A stretch of DNA of 9,839 bases from Thermoplasmata archaeon (GTDB taxonomy: Archaea > Thermoplasmatota > Thermoplasmata > UBA10834), in contig JALOTO010000068.1 in NCBI GenBank assembly GCA_025457845.1, positions 1 to 9,839 of the forward strand, read 5' to 3'. Position 1 is the first letter of the stretch. Every line of letters begins with the position of its first letter. Positions 1-5,632 of this stretch are shown in pieces. The notes under the pieces were generated by a model. The model was not told the origin of the DNA, did no database searches, and saw only the letters and a program-made list of their open reading frames with translations. The translations under genes and the position numbers were made by a program.

Positions 1-59
1 ACGGGGGCCTCTTGGGTGGTCTTGGAGGCGCTCTCTCTTGCCTTGTCTCTCAGACCCAT
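1..59 (-). CDS. N-terminus of an unidentified protein (partial, runs off left edge)
   Basis: An ATG at 59-57 on the minus strand opens a frame with no stop to the window edge (first residues MGLRDKARESAS, then KTTQEAPV). A GGAG Shine-Dalgarno lies at 72-69, nine bases before the ATG, and a TATA-like TTAATAAA lies about 80 bases upstream. It is co-oriented with, and downstream of, the zinc-ribbon gene. Nineteen residues, charged and hydrophilic, are too few to assign a family. The plus strand is also open here for 48 codons without a start in view, so coding status rests on the SD, the start codon and gene direction only. Confidence 0.42.
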   Translation of the reverse strand, partial: MGLRDKARESASKTTQEAP

Positions 60-138
60 GTCATTCTGCTCCGTGGTGGTTACCACGCTTCGGGGGAAGG
101 CGTGGGCGATGATGCCTCTCTCTGTAATGTTTCGTGGT

Positions 139-149
139 GTTTATTAAGC
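139..149 (-). promoter_or_regulatory. Possible TATA box for the gene leaving the left edge
   Basis: On the minus strand the sequence reads GGCTTAATAAAC just after the stop codon of the zinc-ribbon gene. With the usual archaeal TATA-to-start distance of about 26 nt, transcription would begin near 118, leaving a leader of about 59 nt with an SD at its end. The match is moderate and no clear BRE is seen. Confidence 0.3.
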
Positions 150-154
150 CATGT

Positions 155-1369
155 CTATATGTTCAGCCTCTTCAGCACTCTCTCGTAGACGGCGTAATGC
201 TCGGAACCTGAGAACTTGTCGATGGTCTGCTGGGGCAGCTGCCCAAGCATGTCGTCGAGGACCTTCAGGAGCTTCTTGAGGTCCTCGTCCGCCTCCTCCG
301 CCTCCTTGATCTTCGTTTCCAGCTCCGCCCTCGTGGACAGGACCCTTCTGATCTCCTCCGACAGCTGCGAGATGGTACCGTCGAGGTCGGCCTCCGCCGC
401 CTCGATCCTCGCCTCCGTACCTCCGGGTTGAGAGGGCGGAGAGACCACCGACCTGAGGTCGATGAGCCTGTGCCTGAGCCTCCTCTGTTCCTCCTCCCAT
501 CGGGCCTCCGCCTCGTGCCTGTCGTCGGAGGTGACAGCGACAGCGGCCTGCGCCTTGAGCCTCTGGAGTTCCGACCTCTCCTCCTCGAGCTGCTTCAGGC
601 GGCTCTCCAGGCCCTGCTCCTGCTCGTCGAGCTGCTTCTTCTTGGCCGCGTAGGCCTTGATCTTGCGGTCCACCATCTCCTCGCGTTTCACGAGTTCCTC
701 TTCCTTCGACCTGAGGTCCTCGATCTCCCTCTCCTTCTGGTCCAGCTTGTGCCGCAGGGCCTTCGCCGCGAGCCCCCTGTCCCTGGTGGCCTGGCTGACC
801 TCGAAGGCCTCTATGAGTCGGGTTATCTCGTCCGCGAGCTTCGACATGTGGGTCTGCAGGACGGCGATGTCCGCCATCTCCTCGGCGATGGCCTCGATCT
901 CCGCCTCGACGTGCTCCGTCGTCGGGGAGCGTCCCTCCATCTCCTGTATCCTCGCCAGGCGCGACTTCTCCTCCTCCAGGCGCTTCTCCATGCGCCTGAG
1001 CATCTCGGACCGGTTCTTCACCAGGTCCTCGACGCTAGCCCTCAGGATCGCCAGCTTCCCCACGTTCTCCGGGGACGGGGAGGCCTCCGCGCCACCCTCG
1101 GCAGGCGGCTTCTCCATCTCGATGAGCTTGACCAGGAGCTTCTCGTCTTCGGCGGGCTTCTGCGCGACTGCGCGGATCTTGAACCTCATGTTGCACTTGG
1201 GGCATTGCGGCGTGCCCAGCGAGAGGATCGATCTGCATCTCGGGCAGACGAATGCCTTGGTCTCCTCGTGGAGGTCCGAGCCGCAGGAGGGGCACTTCTC
1301 GACGTCGGATGCCACCTGCTCGTTGCACTCGAGGCAGTACATCTCCCCCGTCTTGATGACCCCTTTCAT
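155..1369 (-). CDS. Double zinc-ribbon, long coiled-coil protein of unknown function
   Basis: A 404-residue protein. Two consecutive four-cysteine zinc ribbons are seen: C12/C15 with C26/C29, and C42/C45 with C56/C59. A linker (about 68-95) follows, then a nearly continuous heptad-rich charged helix from about 95 to 385, broken by Pro/Gly near 300-312 (SPPSQPGG) so that it may fold back as an antiparallel hairpin. A short C-terminal helix ends in YAVYERVLKRLNI. No signal peptide or membrane segment is visible, so it should be cytosolic. The chosen ATG has a GGAGGG 12 nt upstream; the internal ATG at codon 10 has a purine run directly against it and is less likely. The nitroreductase stop is 45 nt upstream with no TATA box between, so the two are probably co-transcribed. 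Similar zinc-ribbon/coiled-coil architectures occur in archaea, but I cannot name a function. A scaffold or nucleic-acid-associated role is only a guess. Confidence 0.88.
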   Translation of the reverse strand: MKGVIKTGEMYCLECNEQVASDVEKCPSCGSDLHEETKAFVCPRCRSILSLGTPQCPKCNMRFKIRAVAQKPAEDEKLLVKLIEMEKPPAEGGAEASPSPENVGKLAILRASVEDLVKNRSEMLRRMEKRLEEEKSRLARIQEMEGRSPTTEHVEAEIEAIAEEMADIAVLQTHMSKLADEITRLIEAFEVSQATRDRGLAAKALRHKLDQKEREIEDLRSKEEELVKREEMVDRKIKAYAAKKKQLDEQEQGLESRLKQLEEERSELQRLKAQAAVAVTSDDRHEAEARWEEEQRRLRHRLIDLRSVVSPPSQPGGTEARIEAAEADLDGTISQLSEEIRRVLSTRAELETKIKEAEEADEDLKKLLKVLDDMLGQLPQQTIDKFSGSEHYAVYERVLKRLNI

Positions 1370-1414
1370 CGACGTCCGAATCCCTCCGCTGTCACTACCA
1401 TGAATGCCATCCTG

Positions 1415-1933
1415 TCATCTGTACTTGTCGTACATCACCAGCTCTTCCAGGTTCTTCCTGCCAGGGCGTTCTGGCGTCTCGTCCGGATAGCCGAGCGGTG
1501 TCATCGCCACCACACGGATGTCATCCGGGATATGGAGCGCCTCCTTCACCTTCTCCTCCTTGAACGACGCGACCCAGCAGGTCCCGAGACCCAGCGCGTG
1601 CGCGGCCAGCGTGAGATGGTCCACGGCTATCGTGGCGTCCATCACGTGGCTGCTCATGTAACCCCCGACCGTGGAGAAGGCCTCGTCCGGTACTCCGCAT
1701 GCCACCAGCACCACCGGGGCCTGTGCCATGAACCTCTGCCCGTTGGCCGCCGCGGCGAGCTTCAGTCTAGCATCCTCGTCCGTGACCACGACAATCCTCC
1801 ACGGCTGGGAGTTGTTCGCGGTCGGTGCGAGCCTGGCGGCGCCGAGCGCATCCTTCAGGAGGTTCTCCGGCACGGGTGTCGGCTTGTACCTCCGTATGCT
1901 ACGGCGGGTCTTGATGGCCTCCATCAAGTCCAT
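1415..1933 (-). CDS. Nitroreductase-family FMN oxidoreductase
   Basis: 172 residues, the usual size of small single-domain nitroreductases. Family marks seen: the N-terminal phosphate-binding RRSIRRY (10-16), the APTANNSQPW segment (36-45), the GLGTCWV FMN-contact region (115-121), and the C-terminal PLGYPDETP ... RPGRKNLEELV block (146-166). Members bind FMN and use NAD(P)H to reduce nitro, quinone, flavin or other substrates as homodimers in the cytosol. The physiological substrate cannot be read from the sequence. The start is fixed by a TATA box at 1964-1972, which puts transcription start about 8 nt before the ATG, so the mRNA is nearly leaderless and has no SD. It is followed 45 nt later by the zinc-ribbon gene, probably in one transcript, and preceded by the Lrp/AsnC gene, a candidate regulator. 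Confidence 0.93.
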   Translation of the reverse strand: MDLMEAIKTRRSIRRYKPTPVPENLLKDALGAARLAPTANNSQPWRIVVVTDEDARLKLAAAANGQRFMAQAPVVLVACGVPDEAFSTVGGYMSSHVMDATIAVDHLTLAAHALGLGTCWVASFKEEKVKEALHIPDDIRVVAMTPLGYPDETPERPGRKNLEELVMYDKYR

Positions 1934-1962
1934 GGGGTCACTAGTCGTTAGTGGAGTTCGGC

Positions 1963-1972
1963 TGATATAAGG
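1963..1972 (-). promoter_or_regulatory. TATA box of the nitroreductase transcript
   Basis: The minus strand reads CCTTATATCA. About 26 nt downstream falls near 1941, only about 8 nt before the ATG at 1933, so the transcript should be leaderless or nearly so. Confidence 0.65.
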
Positions 1973-2029
1973 ATTTGCGCGTGGGTGCTCGCGCCTGGGA
2001 AAGACTGGCCAAGGCCGCAGCCGTGGCCC

Positions 2030-2428
2030 CTAGTGCTCGACCAGTTTGATCAGGGTGGATGTCCTCAGGACACCCGGGAACGCGCGAAGCTCGTCGACCC
2101 TCTTGTTCAGCCCATCCAGCGTGTCGGCCCTCAGACGGACCGCCACGTCGTACTCCCCGCTGCATTCGAAGACGTAGTCAGACATCTCACGGGCCTTCTG
2201 TTTGACCGCAGGGGTCCTTCCGACGTTCGTGTCTATGAGGACGATCCCCTCGAAGCCCACGGGTGCCGTCTCGATAGTGAATTTCTTGATGACCCCTTCG
2301 CGGACGAGCTTCTCGATGCGTGCCCTGACCGCCCTCTCCGTCAGGCTGACGTGGCGGGCTATCTCCGTGTTCTTCATCCTGGAGTTGTCCCGCAGGAGGT
2401 TCAGTATCTTCGTGTCCGTGTCGTCCAT
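2030..2428 (-). CDS. Lrp/AsnC-family transcriptional regulator
   Basis: 132 residues, slightly short of the typical 140-160 but complete. Residues 1-50 form the winged HTH (DTKILNLLRDNSRMKNTEIA, then LTERAVRARIEKLVREGVI with the recognition helix about 29-41). Residues 58-132 form the RAM/AsnC ligand-binding and dimerisation domain, with the GEYDVAVRL strand (91-99) and the closing LRTSTLIKLVEH strand. Such proteins are cytosolic oligomeric DNA-binding regulators, often sensing amino acids and often autoregulated. The SD (GGGAG, 2440-2436) is 7 nt before the ATG and lies inside the anticodon-stem part of a tRNA-Ile-like leader, so translation may depend on that structure opening. The nitroreductase is 96 nt downstream with its own promoter and is a plausible target. 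The amino-acid ligand is unknown; the tRNA-Ile leader only hints at isoleucine. Confidence 0.95.
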   Translation of the reverse strand: MDDTDTKILNLLRDNSRMKNTEIARHVSLTERAVRARIEKLVREGVIKKFTIETAPVGFEGIVLIDTNVGRTPAVKQKAREMSDYVFECSGEYDVAVRLRADTLDGLNKRVDELRAFPGVLRTSTLIKLVEH

Positions 2429-2432
2429 GGTT

Positions 2433-2482
2433 GAGCTCCCGGTTATCAGCCGGGTGCTCCAACCAAGCTAAGCTATGGGCCC
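2433..2482 (-). other. tRNA-Ile(GAU)-like 5' portion in the leader of the Lrp/AsnC gene
   Basis: Read on the minus strand from 2482, the sequence follows tRNA positions 1-48. It has acceptor 5' strand GGGCCCA; linker TA; D-stem GCTT with GAGC (one G-U pair) around loop AGCTTGGTTG carrying the conserved GG; A26; a perfect 5-bp anticodon stem CCCGG/CCGGG; and loop CTGATAA with anticodon GAT. The variable loop AGCTC follows. Continuing, no T-stem, no TTC-R-A T-loop and no TGGGCCC acceptor strand are found; the lrp ATG occurs four bases later. A TATA box upstream places transcription start about 5 nt before the tRNA-like 5' end, as for a real tRNA gene. The SD of lrp overlaps the 3' anticodon strand. 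It is either a decayed tRNA gene or a tRNA-mimicking leader. Confidence 0.75.
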
Positions 2483-2510
2483 TTTTGGCTGTGCGCAATA
2501 CCGCGGGGGT

Positions 2511-2526
2511 GATTAAATACTTTCCA
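2511..2526 (-). promoter_or_regulatory. BRE/TATA promoter of the tRNA-like leader and Lrp gene
   Basis: The minus strand reads TGGAAA (BRE-like) followed by GTATTTAATC. The predicted start lies near 2488, some 5 nt upstream of the tRNA-like element, so the element would form the first structured part of the lrp mRNA. The box lies just after the stop of the upstream C45-family gene (2543). Confidence 0.65.
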
Positions 2527-2542
2527 TGAGGGGCCCGCCGGC

Positions 2543-3616
2543 TCAGTCGTCGAACCTGAAGCTGGCATAGCCGCCTTTGTCACAAGGGTGCCCCTTCAGG
2601 ACGTGCGCTTCGGAAGCCGTCAGATCGAATATCACGGAGAATATGGTCTCCGACGCGTCCAGCCTGTGGAGCTTCGGGTCCGCGTGCCTGCACACGGAGT
2701 CCGGCCGGTTGACATGGTCCCTGAACGCCTCGGCCATCGTATCGACCGACGCGTGGCCGACCATCGACTCGGCGAGCCTGGTCGCCCTGGAGTACCTTAC
2801 TATGGAGCAGGAGATTCCGGACGGGCTCGCCTCGAACCGCTGCATCTTCTCGGCGGTGTAGTGGTTCGTGTGGACGAGGAACCCCTCGAGGGCGTATATC
2901 ACGGCGAAGTCCGTGGCAGACCCCTCCAGCGAGTATATCTCGCCGTTCTTGTCCGAGCAGATGTTGTTGTAGCTCGACGCCCTGTCTGCGGGCATGGCAT
3001 ACTCCAGGGCCTCCCCGATCCTCCTGGCCTCCAGGACCTTCCTCACTGGGAAGACCTTCGGGATACCGAGCCTCGTGTCGTTCGGGTTCAGGGCGTTGCC
3101 GGTCAAGCTGATCCCGGCCGAGTTCATCCCTGAAGACGGGAGGAGCCCGGCGTACGAGGTTGTGACGAACTCGGGCTTGCCCTTGGGCTTCCCGTGGAGG
3201 AGGACGACCGTGTCGAGCTGATCGGATGACCAGTCCTCGTTGTGGCCGATCAGCACATGGCCGTCCAGGGTCGCCTCGCCCGAGAATGCGATGTCGGTGC
3301 ACCCCCTGAACCCAAGAGGAGAGAGCAGCTCGTGGCAGCAGAGCGTGAACACCTCCTCGAAGGGCATCTTGGCCCCCGAGGCGTACCCTCGAATCTCATC
3401 GACGAAGTCCGGGTAGAACCCCTCGGCGTAAGGAAGGAAGAGCTTTGCCCGCTCGACGGCCTTCGCCCATGGCATCCCGGTCGAGTACTCGATGTTCTCG
3501 GCGATTGACGCCTTGTACGCCTTCGCCCTGGAGGAGCACTTCCTACCGGACATCTCGCCCATCTCGAAAGGCTTGCCCTCGACCTCAACCACGGGGAGCC
3601 CGCTCTTCGCCTTCAT
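2543..3616 (-). CDS. C45-family Ntn hydrolase / acyl-CoA:6-APA acyltransferase-like protein
   Basis: 357 residues, matching the usual length of the acyl-coenzyme A:6-aminopenicillanate acyltransferase (peptidase C45, Ntn-hydrolase) family. The expected nucleophile is C106 in FRGCTDIAF; in characterised members the bond before this Cys is cut autocatalytically to expose it. The GHNEDW motif (124-129), conserved downstream of the nucleophile, is intact, and HTNHY (249-253) and the late IFSVIFDL strand (325-332) are family-like. Position +2 after Cys is Asp, not the Thr of fungal penicillin acyltransferase. Members hydrolyse or transfer acyl groups on amides; the archaeal substrate is unknown. 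No signal peptide is visible. The start is supported by a TATA box at 3645-3654, placing transcription start about 7 nt before the ATG, with no SD. It is separated by 53 nt from the KaiC-like pair and transcribed separately. Confidence 0.87.
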   Translation of the reverse strand: MKAKSGLPVVEVEGKPFEMGEMSGRKCSSRAKAYKASIAENIEYSTGMPWAKAVERAKLFLPYAEGFYPDFVDEIRGYASGAKMPFEEVFTLCCHELLSPLGFRGCTDIAFSGEATLDGHVLIGHNEDWSSDQLDTVVLLHGKPKGKPEFVTTSYAGLLPSSGMNSAGISLTGNALNPNDTRLGIPKVFPVRKVLEARRIGEALEYAMPADRASSYNNICSDKNGEIYSLEGSATDFAVIYALEGFLVHTNHYTAEKMQRFEASPSGISCSIVRYSRATRLAESMVGHASVDTMAEAFRDHVNRPDSVCRHADPKLHRLDASETIFSVIFDLTASEAHVLKGHPCDKGGYASFRFDD

Positions 3617-3644
3617 GATCTCGGACTGCCACAGCAGTTCCGAC

Positions 3645-3654
3645 GATAAAAAAC
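3645..3654 (-). promoter_or_regulatory. TATA box of the C45-family gene, overlapping a T6 tract
   Basis: The minus strand reads GTTTTTTATC, 16 nt after the stop of the second KaiC-like gene. As a TATA box it predicts transcription start near 3623, about 7 nt before the ATG at 3616. The six-T run could also terminate the upstream KaiC-like operon, since archaeal RNA polymerase stops at T-runs. Confidence 0.55.
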
Positions 3655-3669
3655 CTGTGAGCCCTGAGC

Positions 3670-4497
3670 CTAGCGCGCCGAGACGGCGGGCATGCCCTGG
3701 AGGGCCTTCAGGACCGCCGGGGTCACCTTCTTCCTGCTCGCCACGGAGATGCCTGCCTTCGTTATGGTCATCGGACGGGGCATAGCATCGTGGCCCGAGC
3801 CCCGCAGCTTCTCGACGGTGACGGACCGCTCCAGCTTCGACGCGGCCATGAGCTTGTGCAGCCGGACCTCGCCCCTGCAGATGAACGTCTCGATCTCCAG
3901 CTTCGTCGGGTCTGGCAGGTCAGCGATGATTAGGGCCGTCACTCCCGACTCTGATATGTACCTCAGCAGCGAGTTTATGCTGGTCTCGGGGTCGTCATCC
4001 AGGCCCGCGAGCTTCCTGAGGGAGGTCAGCGAGTCTATGACGACCCTCGAGTACCTCGTTTCGCTGAACTCCTGCTTCAGCATGAGTTGGAGCGTCTGGG
4101 CGGACAGGTCGGGTGAGACCTGTTTCATCGCCTCCGTCTTGGCGTCGGTGCTGGCCTCGCGCAGCGACCCGACGCTCCTCTGCGCCCCGACCTCGACGAC
4201 GGACACCTTCTTGCTGTAGGCCTTCGCACTTGGGTGCACGTCGAGTATCCGTATCTTGCCCACGTCCCAGCCCAGCGAGCGAACATTCTCCCTCACCTCG
4301 ACCGGCGGCTCGTCTATGGACACGAACAACGCCCGGTCGCCCTGCTTGACCCCCTGCTGGAGGAACTGCACTCCGAGGGTGGTCTTACCGCTCCCCACGC
4401 TCCCGGACACGAGGTAGGGCCTCCCGGGGATCAGCCCGCCCCTCAACATGTCGTCCAGCCCCTCAATCCCGGTGCTGAGCCTCCTGGGTGCTGTCAC
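3670..4497 (-). CDS. RadA/KaiC-like single-domain ATPase (second of tandem pair)
   Basis: 275 residues starting at GTG. RecA-fold marks: GIEGLDDMLRGGLIPGRPYL near the N-terminus, Walker A GSVGSGKTT (32-40), the acidic pair D62-E63 in SIDEPP where KaiC has its catalytic glutamates, and Walker B RVVIDSLTSL (151-160). C-terminal strands include VTVEKLRGSGHD, the substrate-side region of KaiC-like proteins. It has one KaiC domain, about half of cyanobacterial KaiC, and none of the circadian partners. GTG overlaps the TGA of the upstream paralogue (GTGA), with a near-perfect SD GGAGGTGA 6 nt before it, so the two are translationally coupled and likely made in fixed ratio. Compared with its partner it lacks the proline-rich tail and has a small basic C-terminus (SRKKVTPAVLKALQG). 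Such archaeal ATPases are often linked to signalling; the role here is unknown. Confidence 0.93.
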   Translation of the reverse strand: MTAPRRLSTGIEGLDDMLRGGLIPGRPYLVSGSVGSGKTTLGVQFLQQGVKQGDRALFVSIDEPPVEVRENVRSLGWDVGKIRILDVHPSAKAYSKKVSVVEVGAQRSVGSLREASTDAKTEAMKQVSPDLSAQTLQLMLKQEFSETRYSRVVIDSLTSLRKLAGLDDDPETSINSLLRYISESGVTALIIADLPDPTKLEIETFICRGEVRLHKLMAASKLERSVTVEKLRGSGHDAMPRPMTITKAGISVASRKKVTPAVLKALQGMPAVSAR

Positions 4498-5447
4498 TGA
4501 CAGTCACCTCCTGACGGAGGCGGCGGGGGCTCTGACTCGGTCGCTTGGACAGGAGGCTGTTGCGCCGGCGATTCAGGCGTCGATGGGGGACTGGGCGGTG
4601 TCGCCGATGGTGAGGCGACCGCAGGATGCTGCGGGGTCTCGGCCTCCACGGCTATCTCCTTCTTCGGCTCCTTGGCCTTCTTGCCCGGAGTCTCGAACTT
4701 GACCTCGATCCCCTGGTCGGTGATCTTGAACGGTCTCAGGCGCTCGTCGTGCGCCGAGCCCCGGTACTTCTCGATGGTTACACCGCGGTTCATGCCCTTC
4801 CCGTCGAACCACTTGTGGAGCCTGATCTCAGCGCGGGCCATTCTCGACTCTGCTGTCGGAGGCGTGACCTCAGGAAGCTGGACGGTCAGTATGGATGTGA
4901 CTCCGAGATCCGACATGAGCCTGAAGAACGACTGCATCGTGGCGTACTCCTCGCTGGTCCGGATGTAGAAGCGCTCGATGGAGGTCGTCGAGTCGATGAC
5001 GACCCGTGTGTACTTCTTGAGCCTCATCTCCTGCTTGAGCATCTCCTGGAGGGTGTTGACGGTCATGTCGGCAGGTCCCTTGTCCGGGGTCTTCCGGATG
5101 GCATCCCCGAGCGTGTTCATCTGGACCGGCTTCCTCTCGCTCGACACATCCCTGACCGGTGTCTTGTCGTAACTCATGACGTCGAGGGTGGCATCGAAGA
5201 CTGTGACTCCGCTCAGGTCCCAGCCAAGCGAACCCATGTTCGCCTTGACCTCGTTCGGGGGCTCGTCCAGGGCCACGTATAGCACCTGCTCCCCGTTCTT
5301 CGCGCCCTCGAGAAGGAACCTAACGGCTAGAGTGGTCTTCCCAGTCCCCGACGTGCCGGACACTATGTATGGCCTGCCGGGGATGAGGCCCCCGTCGAGC
5401 ATCTGGTCGAGGCCAGGCACACCTGTCTTAAGCTTCTCCCTGATCAT
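4494..5447 (-). CDS. RadA/KaiC-like ATPase with proline-rich C-terminal tail (first of tandem pair)
   Basis: 317 residues from the ATG at 5447. Walker A GTSGTGKTT (31-39), the DE pair in ALDEPP (D61-E62) and Walker B RVVIDSTTSI (148-157) mark a KaiC-like RecA domain that ends near 255. A disordered tail follows: Lys/Glu rich at 255-270, then Pro/Ser/Thr/Glu rich at 271-317 ending PPPPPSGGDCQ. The frame stays open to an ATG at 5525, but a TATA box (5511-5518) lies inside that extension. Transcription should start near 5488, so the ATG at 5447, with GAGG 8 nt upstream, is the better start and coincides with where homology to the paralogue begins. The stop overlaps the start of the next gene by 4 nt. 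The two probably assemble together, but that is inference. Confidence 0.9.
   Translation of the reverse strand: MIREKLKTGVPGLDQMLDGGLIPGRPYIVSGTSGTGKTTLAVRFLLEGAKNGEQVLYVALDEPPNEVKANMGSLGWDLSGVTVFDATLDVMSYDKTPVRDVSSERKPVQMNTLGDAIRKTPDKGPADMTVNTLQEMLKQEMRLKKYTRVVIDSTTSIERFYIRTSEEYATMQSFFRLMSDLGVTSILTVQLPEVTPPTAESRMARAEIRLHKWFDGKGMNRGVTIEKYRGSAHDERLRPFKITDQGIEVKFETPGKKAKEPKKEIAVEAETPQHPAVASPSATPPSPPSTPESPAQQPPVQATESEPPPPPSGGDCQ
4504..4511 (-). promoter_or_regulatory. Strong internal Shine-Dalgarno deciding the GTG start of the second KaiC-like gene
   Basis: GGAGGTGA on the minus strand, inside the last codons of the upstream paralogue and 6 nt before GTG at 4497. It is the best SD in the window and supports the GTG start and coupling through the GTGA overlap. 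Confidence 0.75.
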
Positions 5448-5510
5448 CCTCAATCCCTCGGGACAACCGTGGACGCCCCTTCTGCCCGGCAATGATTCGG
5501 ATTCTCCCAG

Positions 5511-5518
5511 TATATAGG
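5511..5518 (-). promoter_or_regulatory. TATA box of the KaiC-like operon
   Basis: The minus strand reads CCTATATA, preceded by ATGCAAA. Predicted transcription start is near 5488, giving a leader of about 41 nt with an SD. An inverted repeat (5534-5553) lies just upstream of the box. Confidence 0.65.
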
Positions 5519-5533
5519 TTTGCATCCAAACCG

Positions 5534-5553
5534 CCGCGTTGATAACAACGCGG
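5534..5553. promoter_or_regulatory. Perfect 7-bp inverted repeat between divergent promoters (candidate operator)
   Basis: CCGCGTT-GATAAC-AACGCGG: both 7-nt arms match perfectly around a 6-nt spacer. It sits 16 nt upstream of the KaiC-like TATA box and 35 nt upstream of the pheT TATA box, where an activator or repressor dimer could act on either promoter. It is not placed as a terminator, since both flanking genes are transcribed away from it. The protein that would bind it is not evident. Confidence 0.45.
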
Positions 5554-5586
5554 TGCTGGCATTGGCGCCGATGAACGAGCGAAGAA

Positions 5587-5597
5587 GCTTTATTATG
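5587..5597 (+). promoter_or_regulatory. TATA box of pheT
   Basis: The plus strand reads GCTTTATTATG, preceded by the purine-rich GCGAAGAA as a possible BRE. Predicted transcription start is near 5619, about 14 nt before the pheT ATG, with no SD in that short leader. Confidence 0.6.
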
Positions 5598-5632
5598 TCA
5601 CCCGCAATCTTCGTGGGCAGGTTGCTCAGCAG

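Noticed and set aside
72..87. Small palindrome GTGGTTACCAC upstream of the left-edge gene
   Set aside because: Arms of five bases around a single-base centre next to the SD are common by chance, and no second copy is seen.
428..1951. 507-codon open frame on the plus strand
   Set aside because: It runs antisense across the zinc-ribbon and nitroreductase genes, is very rich in Leu, Arg and His without domain-like patterns, and is the expected G+C-rich shadow of two real genes.
2005..2028. GGCC-rich hairpin followed by TCTTT after the Lrp gene as a terminator
   Set aside because: The GGCC repeats leave a two-base loop or unpaired bulges, the T-run is short, and archaeal termination does not need a hairpin; support is too weak.
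2387..2482. A complete tRNA-Ile gene extending into the lrp coding region
   Set aside because: Beyond position 48 there is no T-stem pairing, no TTC-containing T-loop and no TGGGCCC acceptor strand within or shortly after the expected distance.
2483..2560. A permuted tRNA, with the 3' half placed before the 5' half
   Set aside because: The only hint is a GGGCCC palindrome at 2531-2536; no T-arm or T-loop is present upstream of the 5' portion.
2580..3302. 240-codon minus-strand frame overlapping the C45-family gene
   Set aside because: It lies in a shifted frame on the same strand; the conserved C45 motifs are all in the other frame.
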